Assembly: GCA_015058405.1 (NCBI GenBank)
Contig: SVCL01000033.1
Span: 23,888 to 87,887 of the forward strand
Length of the DNA: 64,000 bases
Origin: Clostridium sp.
GTDB taxonomy: Bacteria; Bacillota; Clostridia; Clostridiales; Clostridiaceae
Direction of reading: 5' to 3'
Positions 1 through 8,670 of this stretch are shown here, piece after piece. The notes under the pieces are model-generated. The model searched no databases and was not told where the DNA came from. It was given only the letters and a program-made list of their open reading frames with translations. Made by a program: the position numbers and the translations under genes. The first letter of the stretch is position 1; each line of letters starts with the position of its first letter.

Positions 1-1
1 T

Positions 2-196
2 GAAGATAGAAAAGGACATGATAGAAGATACGGTATAGCACCAGATAAGATAAAGGCAGATTTAGGATGGTATCCTGAAACTACTTTTGAAGTTGGTATA
101 GAAAAAACTATCAAATGGTACTTAGATAATAAAGAATGGATGGAAAATGTAACATCAGGTGATTATCAAAAGTATTATGCAAAGATGTATAAGTAA
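2..196 (+). CDS. rmlB: dTDP-glucose 4,6-dehydratase, C-terminal end (partial)
   Basis: Only the last 64 codons lie in the window; the gene enters from the left edge. The reading frame gives [20 protein letters not shown], then [17 protein letters not shown] and a final KMYK, the usual C-terminus of RmlB (RfbB). RmlB makes dTDP-4-keto-6-deoxyglucose, the second step of dTDP-L-rhamnose synthesis. rmlA and rmlD lie about 10 kb downstream on the same strand, so the rhamnose genes flank the glycosyltransferase and export genes. rmlC is not in the window and is presumably further left. A hairpin follows the stop codon. Confidence 0.9.
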   Translation, partial: EDRKGHDRRYGIAPDKIKADLGWYPETTFEVGIEKTIKWYLDNKEWMENVTSGDYQKYYAKMYK

Positions 197-222
197 GATA
201 ATAATAGAGTAATTAGTAGTAG

Positions 223-268
223 AATGTTATGACTGTGTAGTATTTATACAACACAGCCATAACATTTT
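223..268 (+). terminator. Rho-independent terminator after rmlB
   Basis: Inverted repeat AATGTTATG-a-CTGTGT ... ACACAG-c-CATAACATT (223-238 with 251-266) followed by a short T-rich stretch. It separates rmlB from the next glycosyltransferase gene; with a weak T tail, some readthrough is likely. Confidence 0.6.
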
Positions 269-293
269 ATAAAGATATAGGAGATTTTTATAT

Positions 294-1250
294 ATGGGTG
301 TTTCAGTAGTAATTCCAAATTATAATGGAGAAAAATACTTAAAAGCTTGTATGGAAAGCTTGATGGAACAGTCTTTAAAAGCAGATGAAATAATAATAGT
401 TGATAATGCTTCAAAGGATAAAAGTATTCAATATATAAAAGAAAATTTTAAGGATAAAGTAACCTTAATATGTATGGACAAAAATTATGGCTTTAGCAAA
501 GCGGTAAATGAAGGTATTAAGAGAAGTAAAAGCAAATTTGTAGCTTTATTAAATAATGATACAGAACTTCATAAAGATTGGTTATTAGAGTTATATAATT
601 GTATAAGTAAAGATGAAAATATATTTTCTTGTTGTAGTAAAATGCTTAGATATATAGATAGAGATATAATTGACGATGTAGGGGATGAGTATACTATATT
701 TGGATGGGGAGCTAAAATAGGTGATGGTAAGCTAAGCGAAGAATATGAAGTATCAAGGGAAGTTTTTTCGTCTTGTGCAGGAGCAGCTATTTATAGAAAA
801 AGTATATTAGATGAAATTGGGCTTTTTGATGAAAACTTTTTTGCTTATCTAGAAGATATGGATATATCTTATAGGGCACGTATATTTGGATATAAAAATT
901 ATTATGCAGCAAAAGCTAAAGTATATCATATAGGTAGTGCAACAAGTGGAAGTAGATACAATGAATTTAAGGTCAGACTAGCAGCTAGGAATAATATATA
1001 TCTAATATATAAAAATATGCCTAATATTCAGATATTGGTTAACTCTTTATTTGTATTTGTTGGGATACTTATAAAATGGGTGTATTTTATATTAAAGGGA
1101 CTTGGTAAACCTTATATAAGTGGAGTACTAGAAGGGTTAAAAACAAAAAAGAAAATTCATAGGGTAACAGTAAAAGGTAACCTATATAATTATATAAAAA
1201 TAGAAAAGATGTTATTACGAAATACATTTAACCTTTTAAAGAGAGGGTAG
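294..1250 (+). CDS. GT2 family glycosyltransferase (rhamnosyltransferase-like)
   Basis: 318 aa cytoplasmic or membrane-associated glycosyltransferase of the GT-A fold, expected to add a sugar from a nucleotide donor to a lipid-linked polysaccharide. The N-terminus VSVVIPNYNGEKYL is the GT2 nucleotide-binding strand. The metal-binding acidic motif is LLNNDTEL (about residues 85-92), and GLFDENFFAYLEDMDISYRAR carries the acceptor-side ED. A hydrophobic stretch at about 245-270 may anchor it to the membrane. AGGAG lies 10 bases before the ATG. The layout resembles dTDP-rhamnosyltransferases (WbbL/RfbF type), and the rml genes nearby fit that donor, but the sugar and acceptor cannot be read from sequence. 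It is 3 bases from the next gene. Confidence 0.85.
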   Translation: MGVSVVIPNYNGEKYLKACMESLMEQSLKADEIIIVDNASKDKSIQYIKENFKDKVTLICMDKNYGFSKAVNEGIKRSKSKFVALLNNDTELHKDWLLELYNCISKDENIFSCCSKMLRYIDRDIIDDVGDEYTIFGWGAKIGDGKLSEEYEVSREVFSSCAGAAIYRKSILDEIGLFDENFFAYLEDMDISYRARIFGYKNYYAAKAKVYHIGSATSGSRYNEFKVRLAARNNIYLIYKNMPNIQILVNSLFVFVGILIKWVYFILKGLGKPYISGVLEGLKTKKKIHRVTVKGNLYNYIKIEKMLLRNTFNLLKRG

Positions 1251-1253
1251 AAT

Positions 1254-2651
1254 ATGATAAAACAGAATCAAAAATTAATTAATAAAGGACTTGTAATAGT
1301 TGATGCACTAATTATTGTTTTAGCATTTTTATTTACATGGTATGTAAGAATACATAGTGGCATCATGGAGATTGAAGGTGGTTTATTAAGTTTTAAAGAA
1401 TATCTTATTCCAGTATTAATAATGATTCCAATATATTTAATAATTTATAACTTTAAAAGGCTGTATAATACTGAAAGAATGGTATTCTTAAGTAAAGAAA
1501 TTTTAAATATTATAGTTGCTAATTTATGGGGAATAATAATATTTACAGGATTATTATTTTTAAATAAAAAAATAGATTATTCTAGATCATTTCTTATTAT
1601 ATTCTTATTAGTATTAATTACTTTTACTTCTTTAGAAAGAATAATTATAAGGATAGCTATGAGAAGAGCTAGAAAAAAAGGATTAAATGCTAAATATACA
1701 GTATTTGTTGGATTTAGTGATGGAACTAAAAAGTTTAATAAACTTATAAATGATAATAAACATTGGGGATATAAAGTTTTAGGTATTTTTGAAGATGAAG
1801 ATGTAAAGTGTGATAACTTAGAGTATTTGGGAAAAATATCAGAATTAGATAATTATTTGAGTGAAAATAGAGATGTAGATGAAATAATTATTACCCTGGA
1901 AATGAAAGATTATGATAAGTTAAAAGGTATAATATCTATTTGTGAAAAATTAGGGGTAAGAGCTCAAATAATTCCAAATTATTACAAGTATTTACCTGCC
2001 AAACCTTATGTAGAGGAAATTGGTGGAATACCTTTGATAAATATGAGATATATTCCTTTGGATAATATACTTAATAAAGCAATAAAAAGAGCTATAGATA
2101 TTATAGGATCTTTAATTGCTATAATTCTAACATCTCCAGTAATGCTTATAGTAGCAATACTTGTAAAAACTACATCAAAAGGGCCTCTTATATTTAAACA
2201 AGAAAGAATAGGACTTAATAGAAAGCCTTTTGTCATGTATAAGTTTAGAAGTATGAGAGAACAAGATCCCGAAAAGGAAAAGTTAGACTGGACAGTTAAG
2301 AATGATCCAAGAAAAACAATAGTAGGAACATTTATAAGAAAAACTAGTATAGATGAATTACCACAATTCTTTAATGTCCTTAAAGGAGATATGAGTTTAA
2401 TAGGACCAAGACCAGAAAGACCTTTTTATGTAGAAAAGTTTAAAGATGAAATACCAAAGTATATGGTGAAGCATCAAGTAAGACCTGGAATAACTGGTTG
2501 GGCTCAAGTAAATGGATGGAGAGGTGATACATCTATTGAAAAGAGAATAGAATGTGATATTTACTATATTGAAAACTGGAGTTTAGCATTAGATATTAAA
2601 ATTGTATTTATGACAATTTATAAAGGCTTTATAAATACTAATGCTTATTAA
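1254..2651 (+). CDS. polyprenyl-phosphate sugar-1-phosphate transferase (WbaP/EpsL type)
   Basis: 465 aa initiating enzyme: transfers a sugar-1-phosphate to undecaprenyl phosphate to start a surface-polysaccharide repeat unit. The first ~135 residues hold about four membrane helices, followed by a Rossmann-like soluble domain (~140-250). From ~275 comes the bacterial sugar-transferase domain (PF02397) with a membrane hairpin, KFRSM, the catalytic-region motif SIDELPQFFNVLKGDMSLIGPRP and the closing PGITGWAQVNGWRG. Length is normal for the WbaP/CpsE class. Which sugar it uses (Glc, Gal or GalNAc) cannot be told. It sits directly upstream of the ABC exporter genes and overlaps the longest possible reading of the next gene. 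Confidence 0.88.
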   Translation: MIKQNQKLINKGLVIVDALIIVLAFLFTWYVRIHSGIMEIEGGLLSFKEYLIPVLIMIPIYLIIYNFKRLYNTERMVFLSKEILNIIVANLWGIIIFTGLLFLNKKIDYSRSFLIIFLLVLITFTSLERIIIRIAMRRARKKGLNAKYTVFVGFSDGTKKFNKLINDNKHWGYKVLGIFEDEDVKCDNLEYLGKISELDNYLSENRDVDEIIITLEMKDYDKLKGIISICEKLGVRAQIIPNYYKYLPAKPYVEEIGGIPLINMRYIPLDNILNKAIKRAIDIIGSLIAIILTSPVMLIVAILVKTTSKGPLIFKQERIGLNRKPFVMYKFRSMREQDPEKEKLDWTVKNDPRKTIVGTFIRKTSIDELPQFFNVLKGDMSLIGPRPERPFYVEKFKDEIPKYMVKHQVRPGITGWAQVNGWRGDTSIEKRIECDIYYIENWSLALDIKIVFMTIYKGFINTNAY

Positions 2652-2667
2652 GAAGAAGGAGAAAAGC

Positions 2668-4050
2668 ATGAAAAAGATATCCAAAAGAAAGATTTTTATT
2701 TTTTTATGTACTTGCATATTAACTGCTATACTATTTGGTTTGTTTGAAAAATATTACTATGATCAACCAAGTACAGCTAAATTAACATTTGAACTACAAT
2801 CTAATGATGCAGAAATATACCAAGTTTATTATGATACAGATGGTAATAAGGCATGGACAGAAGAAAATTCCTTTAAAGTTGCATATGGTGACTTGGGTAA
2901 GGAAAAGAAATTAAGTTTTGCTGTACCTGAACTTACTAAAAATATAAGAATAGATTTTGGAACAGTAAGTAAAGATTTAAGCATAAAAAACTTAATGTTA
3001 AAGAGAACTAAAACATTTAACTTTACTAAAGGGGATATAGAAAATTATATTGCAGGTAGTAAGGATTTAGAGTATAAGGTTACAGATACAGGGCTTGATA
3101 TGACAATTACAGGATCTGATTCTTATGTAGAATTAGATAATGTAGCTAATATAGTACAAGATATAACATCTAAACCAACATATTATGATGTACTTATGGG
3201 AATAGCAGCATTACTTCTTGCATATATAACAGCTAATGCATTAACAGGAATAAAGAAAGCTGCGAAGTTTGTTAAATTGTCTTTTGATAATATAAGAGTA
3301 ATAAAATCATTATCTAAAAATGACTTTAAGAATAAGTATGCATCATCTTATTTAGGAATAGTTTGGGGATTTATTAATCCATTAATAACTATATTTGTTT
3401 ATTGGTTTGTATTTACCGTTGGATTTAGAAGTGCTGATGTAGGAAATGCTCCTTATACTATATGGTTTATATGTGGTATAATACCTTGGTTTTTCTTCTC
3501 AGATGCGTTACCTTCTACAACTAATGTATTTTTAGAATATAGTTATTTAGTAAAGAAGGTTGTATTTAAAATAGAAGTATTACCAACAGTAAAGATAATT
3601 TCTTCGTTATTTGTACATTTATTCTTTGTGTTATTTATATATGTTTTAACATCTGTTTATGGATATTATCCTGATATATGTTCATTACAATTTATGTATT
3701 ATTCTTTTGCTATGATTGTTTTAGTATTCTCTATAACATTATTTACTTCATCAGTAGTATTATTTTTTAGAGATTTAGGACAAATAATAGGAATAATTAT
3801 AAATGTAGGTTTCTGGGCAACACCAATAGGTTGGACAATAGATATGCTACCAGGATTTGCACAAAGATTATTTAAGTTAAATCCTATGTATTATGTAGTT
3901 ACAGGATATAGAGATTCTTTCATAGATAAAATTTATTTTTGGCAAAGACCTTATGAAACTTTATATTTCTGGGCATTTTGTTTAGTCGTTTTATGTTTAG
4001 GTGTTAAGATGTTTAAAAAGCTTAAGCCACATTTCTCAGATGTTATATAG
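2668..4050 (+). CDS. polysaccharide ABC transporter permease (Wzm/TagG type) with N-terminal extracytoplasmic domain
   Basis: 460 aa from the ATG at 2668, chosen because AAGGAG sits 6 bases before it; an in-frame ATG at 2641 lacks a site. The C-terminal ~260 residues are a normal ABC-2 permease (PF01061): FKNKYASSYLGIVWGFINPL, then about six membrane segments, with NPMYYVVTGYRD near the end. Unusually, about 180 residues precede it: a membrane helix (residues ~8-26), a polar, strand-rich segment with LTFELQSNDAEIYQVYY, and a second helix at ~170-190. That segment should lie outside the cell. Family members are normally ~260 aa. It probably pairs with the ATPase encoded 12 bases downstream to export lipid-linked polysaccharide. 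Confidence 0.85.
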   Translation: MKKISKRKIFIFLCTCILTAILFGLFEKYYYDQPSTAKLTFELQSNDAEIYQVYYDTDGNKAWTEENSFKVAYGDLGKEKKLSFAVPELTKNIRIDFGTVSKDLSIKNLMLKRTKTFNFTKGDIENYIAGSKDLEYKVTDTGLDMTITGSDSYVELDNVANIVQDITSKPTYYDVLMGIAALLLAYITANALTGIKKAAKFVKLSFDNIRVIKSLSKNDFKNKYASSYLGIVWGFINPLITIFVYWFVFTVGFRSADVGNAPYTIWFICGIIPWFFFSDALPSTTNVFLEYSYLVKKVVFKIEVLPTVKIISSLFVHLFFVLFIYVLTSVYGYYPDICSLQFMYYSFAMIVLVFSITLFTSSVVLFFRDLGQIIGIIINVGFWATPIGWTIDMLPGFAQRLFKLNPMYYVVTGYRDSFIDKIYFWQRPYETLYFWAFCLVVLCLGVKMFKKLKPHFSDVI

Positions 4051-4062
4051 TGAGGTAAGTAT

Positions 4063-5307
4063 ATGAGTGAAGTAGTAATAAAGGTTAGAGACTTAGTAAA
4101 AAAGTATAATATATATGATGATCCTATGGATAGATTAAAAGAAACATTATCAATAAGACATAAGTGTTATCATAGAGAATTCGTTGCACTAAATGGTTTG
4201 ACATTTGATGTAGAAAAAGGTGATGCAGTAGGGATACTTGGGAAGAATGGTTCTGGTAAATCTACTTTGCTAAAAATGATTACAGGTGTATTAACTCCTA
4301 CATCAGGAAGTATAGAAATAAAAGGTGTAATATCTGCTATTCTAGAATTAGGTACTGGTTTTAATATGGAATATACAGGAATGGAAAATATATATTTAAA
4401 TGGTACTATGATGGGATATACAAGAGAAGAGATGCAAGAAAGAGTTAAAGATATAGTAGAGTTTGCTGATATTGGTGATTTTATAAATCAACCAGTAAAG
4501 ATATACTCTAGTGGTATGTTTGCTAGATTAGCATTTGCAGTTGCTAGTAATGTAAATCCAGATATATTAATCGTTGATGAAGCTTTAGCAGTAGGAGACA
4601 CTAGATTTCAAATTAAATGTATAGACAAGATGAAGGCGTTAAAGGAACAAGGAACTACTATATTATTCGTATCGCATGCTACAGAACAAGTAAAAAGATT
4701 CTGTAATAAAGCTATATGGATTAAGGATGGAAAGATAGAGGCTAATGGTGAATCAAGTGAAATAGCTGATTTATATGAAGATTTTATGAAATATGGTACA
4801 CTTGATAATCAAGCTGATGTAAGAATGGAAGCTAAGGCAGAAGAAGCTGTTGAGGAAGTTGTAGAGGAAGAAGATAACGGGGAATTTAAAGTACCTACAA
4901 ATGAAGATACTTTAGCTTCAATTGGTGAGGTTAAGTTATCTAAAGATAAGTTAAGAACTTTCGATGATTTAGAGGTAGAAATAACTTATGATATTTATAA
5001 AGATAAAATAGATAATTTCTTATTAGGAGCTGCTATATATACACCTTCAAGAGATTATGTTTTTGGACCAAATACTTATCTAGAAAAAGTTGAAATTCCT
5101 AATACTTTTGGTAGACATAAGGTTGTTTATAGAATACCTAAAATGCCTTTACTTGGTGGAACTTATACAATAGATGTAGGAATATTTACAGATGAAAGTA
5201 TAGTAAATCTTGATTATAAAACAGCAGTTTGCGAATTTGTAATTGCTAATAAGTATATATCAGAAGGTAAATTTTATATAAATCATGAGTGGAATGTTAT
5301 AGAGTAG
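4063..5307 (+). CDS. polysaccharide ABC transporter ATP-binding protein with Wzt-like C-terminal domain
   Basis: 414 aa. The nucleotide-binding domain has Walker A GKNGSGKST (60-68), signature SSGMFAR (149-155), Walker B ILIVDE (168-173) and H-loop H205. After an acidic linker (about 250-275, rich in E, A and V) comes a ~140-residue domain resembling the Wzt carbohydrate-binding module (PF14524), with GAAIYTPSRDYVFGPNT. In Wzt proteins that module recognises the finished glycan, so this transporter may select its cargo. It energises export by the permease encoded just upstream. Start ATG follows TGAGGT. Alternative name: TagH-like; the C-terminal domain favours Wzt. Confidence 0.9.
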   Translation: MSEVVIKVRDLVKKYNIYDDPMDRLKETLSIRHKCYHREFVALNGLTFDVEKGDAVGILGKNGSGKSTLLKMITGVLTPTSGSIEIKGVISAILELGTGFNMEYTGMENIYLNGTMMGYTREEMQERVKDIVEFADIGDFINQPVKIYSSGMFARLAFAVASNVNPDILIVDEALAVGDTRFQIKCIDKMKALKEQGTTILFVSHATEQVKRFCNKAIWIKDGKIEANGESSEIADLYEDFMKYGTLDNQADVRMEAKAEEAVEEVVEEEDNGEFKVPTNEDTLASIGEVKLSKDKLRTFDDLEVEITYDIYKDKIDNFLLGAAIYTPSRDYVFGPNTYLEKVEIPNTFGRHKVVYRIPKMPLLGGTYTIDVGIFTDESIVNLDYKTAVCEFVIANKYISEGKFYINHEWNVIE

Positions 5308-5348
5308 AATATTAGATAATTAAGAAGATTATAAGGATGGTTAATTAA

Positions 5349-7682
5349 ATGAACGATAAAAATTTGAAAATAATACGAGTTGGTGGAGATCCTTCAAATA
5401 GTATACTAGTAACTTCGAAAAAAAGTTATGAATTTAATTATAGATACAGCCAATTTAATATAAGAAAAGTAGAACTTTTCTTTAAAAATGTAGAAAAATT
5501 TAAAGGTATAATAAGAGTAGAGATATTTGAAGAAGAGTATAAAAGCTTAGTTGGTGAACAAATAGTAGAAAACTTAGAAGAAGGATGGAATGAATTTGTA
5601 TTACCTTATACTGTAGGTGTATTTGAAGAAAAACTTAAAGTTAGAATTCGTATAGAAGAAGGCGATGAAATTGAGGTCGCTACTGATAAATATGATGCTG
5701 TTTGTATGAAACTATTCTATGAAGATATAGAAGAAAGAGAATTAGCTTTAGATTTAGATAGAGTAACTAAAGATTTAAGAAAGATATATAACTCTAGTGG
5801 GTGGAGATATTTAGTATCTGTTTATAGATTTAGAGATATGATATTTAATTTCTTTAGAGGAATTAAAAAACTAGGAACTTTATCTGTTGTAGTAGCTAAG
5901 AATTTAAATAAGGCTAATATTAATAGAGCTATGGAGTTTATTAAGGATAACGGATTTAAAGCTTTTGTATTAAAGGCAATATCGAAGTTAAAGGGAGAAA
6001 GATTACAATATAAAACTTGGATAGAAAATCATGTTGCCACTAAAGCAGAACTAGAACTGCAAAAGAACTATGAATTTGAATATAGACCACTTATAAGTAT
6101 TTTAATACCAACATATAAAACACCAAAACATTTATTAGTAGAAACTATAGATTCGGTTTTAAATCAAAGTTATAGTAATTGGGAATTATGTATTGCTGAT
6201 GGTAACTCAGAAGAATCTTATATAAATGAAATGCTAGATGAATATGCAAGAAATGATAAGAGAATAAAGGTTAAGTATCTTGATGAAAATAAAGGAATAG
6301 CTGGAAATACACAAGAATGCTACTATATGGCTACTGGAGATTATATAGGGCTATTTGATCATGATGACTTATTAGAACCTAATGCATTATTTGAAGTTGT
6401 TAAAGCTGTTAATGAAGATAGAACTATCGATTTCATTTACACTGATGAAGATAAGATAAATGAAAAAAGTGATTATAGATTTGACCCACACTTTAAACAA
6501 GATTTTGCAATTGATACATTTAGAAGTTACAATTACATATGCCATTTTTCAGTATTTAGAAAAGATTTAATGGCTAAAATAAATGGTTTTAGAGATGGCT
6601 TTAACGGAAGCCAAGATTACGATATTATTTTAAGAGCTACTGAAGTTGCTGAAAATGTTCATCATATACCTAAGATTTTATATTCTTGGAGAGTACATTC
6701 AGGTTCTACTGCAGGAAATCCTAAAAATAAAATGTATTGTTATGATTCTGCAAAGAAAGCTTTAGATGAAGAGTTAAAGAGAAAAGGAATCAAAGGAAAG
6801 GCTAAGGATGGTAAGTATATAGGTACATATGAAATAGATTATGAAATAATAGGAAATCCAAAAGTATCTATCTTAATACCTACAAAAGATCATATTGATG
6901 ATTTAGATAGAACTATTAAGTCAGTTTTAAATAAAACAGATTATAAGAATTACGAAATTATTGTTATTGAAAATAACTCAGAACAAAAGGAAACTTTTGA
7001 ATATTATGAAAAGATACAAAAGCTTGATGCAGATATTAAAGTTGTAACTTGGGAAAAAGGATTTAACTACTCTGGTATAAATAATTTCGGAGCTAAGTAT
7101 GCAACTGGAGAGTTATTACTTTTATTAAATAATGATGTTGAAGTTATTAATAAAGAATGGTTAACTAAGATGGTTTCTCTAGCTCAAAGAGAAGATGTTG
7201 GTTGTGTTGGTGCTAAGTTATATTATCCAGATGGAACTATACAACATGGAGGAATAATAGTAGGACTTGGTGGAGCAGCAGCTCATGCTCATAGAGGATT
7301 TAACCATAAAGAATATGGATATTTCTTAAGACTTGGAATAACTCATAACTTAAGTGCGGTAACAGGTGCTTGTTTAATGGTTAAAAAATCAGTATTTGAT
7401 GAAGTTGGTGGATTGGACGAAAGCTTTGAAGTTGCATACAATGATGTTGATTTCTGTCTAAGAGTTTTAGAAACTGGCAGAGTAAATGTATGGACTCCAT
7501 ATGCAGAATTATACCATTACGAATCTAAGAGTAGAGGAGTAGATGACTTAGCAACTAATAAGAGATTTCAAGGAGAATTTAAGAGATTCAGAGAAAGATA
7601 TGAAGATTTCCTTGAAAAGGGAGACCCATATTATAATAAAAATTTAACTTTAGATAGAGAAGATTTTTCATTAAAAGAATAG
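5349..7682 (+). CDS. tandem GT2 glycosyltransferase
   Basis: 777 aa with two GT2 domains. Residues 1-~125 form a strand-rich region of unknown role; ~130-235 is helical and basic. Domain 1 starts at PLISILIPTYKTPKHL (~245) and has the acidic motif GLFDHDDLL. Domain 2 starts at PKVSILIPTKDHIDDLDRTI (~507) and has LLLLNNDVEVINKEW and AYNDVDFCLRVL. Such two-domain enzymes add two residues, or alternate linkages, in polysaccharide assembly. Neighbours on both sides are polysaccharide genes in the same direction. Donor and acceptor cannot be inferred. Confidence 0.85.
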   Translation: MNDKNLKIIRVGGDPSNSILVTSKKSYEFNYRYSQFNIRKVELFFKNVEKFKGIIRVEIFEEEYKSLVGEQIVENLEEGWNEFVLPYTVGVFEEKLKVRIRIEEGDEIEVATDKYDAVCMKLFYEDIEERELALDLDRVTKDLRKIYNSSGWRYLVSVYRFRDMIFNFFRGIKKLGTLSVVVAKNLNKANINRAMEFIKDNGFKAFVLKAISKLKGERLQYKTWIENHVATKAELELQKNYEFEYRPLISILIPTYKTPKHLLVETIDSVLNQSYSNWELCIADGNSEESYINEMLDEYARNDKRIKVKYLDENKGIAGNTQECYYMATGDYIGLFDHDDLLEPNALFEVVKAVNEDRTIDFIYTDEDKINEKSDYRFDPHFKQDFAIDTFRSYNYICHFSVFRKDLMAKINGFRDGFNGSQDYDIILRATEVAENVHHIPKILYSWRVHSGSTAGNPKNKMYCYDSAKKALDEELKRKGIKGKAKDGKYIGTYEIDYEIIGNPKVSILIPTKDHIDDLDRTIKSVLNKTDYKNYEIIVIENNSEQKETFEYYEKIQKLDADIKVVTWEKGFNYSGINNFGAKYATGELLLLLNNDVEVINKEWLTKMVSLAQREDVGCVGAKLYYPDGTIQHGGIIVGLGGAAAHAHRGFNHKEYGYFLRLGITHNLSAVTGACLMVKKSVFDEVGGLDESFEVAYNDVDFCLRVLETGRVNVWTPYAELYHYESKSRGVDDLATNKRFQGEFKRFRERYEDFLEKGDPYYNKNLTLDREDFSLKE

Positions 7683-7701
7683 AAAATTCAGGAGGATTTT
7701 T

Positions 7702-8616
7702 ATGGCAATATCAATAATATGTCCTTTATATAAAGGGGAAAAATATATAGAAAGTTTAGATGCATCATTAAGAAAGCAGATAAAAGTAGATATAAGGGAA
7801 ATTATATATATAGTTACAAAGTGCCATGAAGATAAAAGTATAGAAAAGTTAGAAACAATAAATGCTAAATATAGAATAATAGAGTCACAAGATTTTTCAC
7901 ATAGTTTAACAAGAGAGAAAGCAGCTTATGAAGCTGAAGGAGATATAATTGTATTTATAACTCAAGACATAATTATAAAAGATAACATGTGGCTTTATAA
8001 GTTAACAAATTGTCTAGAAAAAGGTGTGTGTGAAGCATCTTTTTCTAGACAAATTTGTACTAATAAAACAATTGAAAGATATACAAGAATGAAGAACTAT
8101 CCAGATGAGAGCAGAGTGGTATCAAAGAAAGATTTAGATAAGCTTGGAATAATGGCTTATTTTTATTCTGATGCAGCTTCTGCTATTAAGAAGGATGTTT
8201 TTATAGAGCTTAATGGATATGATGGAAAAGACCTTTTAACAAATGAAGATATGTATATTGCATATAAAATAATCAATAATGGATATAGAATAAAGTATTG
8301 TGCTGATGCAGAAGTAATACATTCACATGAATATAGTTATTCTTCATTATTAAAAAGATACTTCGATCAAGGTGTATTTCTTAAACAACATGAATATATA
8401 TCTAATTCAGGGGCAGGGAGCAGTGCTCTTAATTTAGCTAAGTTTGTTGTTATAAATTCATTAAAAGAAAAAAACTTTAAAGCATTTTTTGATATAGTTC
8501 CTAATTTTGGTGTTAGATTTATTGCAAATAAGTTAGGTCATAGATATGAAAAGTTACCAAAAGAAAAAATACTTAAATATACTTCTAGCCCTAATTATTG
8601 GGAGAGACATATATAA
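7702..8616 (+). CDS. GT2 family glycosyltransferase
   Basis: 304 aa. Opens with ISIICPLYKGEKYIESL (GT2 nucleotide-binding strand); VFITQDIIIKDNMWLYKL occupies the place of the acidic DXD region, here TQD, and ELNGYDGKDLLTNEDMYIAYKI is the distal ED motif. It resembles the WsaF/rhamnosyltransferase-like GT2 group with the TQDI/TQDA motif. RBS CAGGAGG lies 8 bases before the ATG. It continues the polysaccharide operon; substrates unknown. Confidence 0.82.
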   Translation: MAISIICPLYKGEKYIESLDASLRKQIKVDIREIIYIVTKCHEDKSIEKLETINAKYRIIESQDFSHSLTREKAAYEAEGDIIVFITQDIIIKDNMWLYKLTNCLEKGVCEASFSRQICTNKTIERYTRMKNYPDESRVVSKKDLDKLGIMAYFYSDAASAIKKDVFIELNGYDGKDLLTNEDMYIAYKIINNGYRIKYCADAEVIHSHEYSYSSLLKRYFDQGVFLKQHEYISNSGAGSSALNLAKFVVINSLKEKNFKAFFDIVPNFGVRFIANKLGHRYEKLPKEKILKYTSSPNYWERHI

Positions 8617-8670
8617 CTGAAATAATTATTTAGAAGAGATACATATAAAAAATAAATATAGAGGTGAAGT

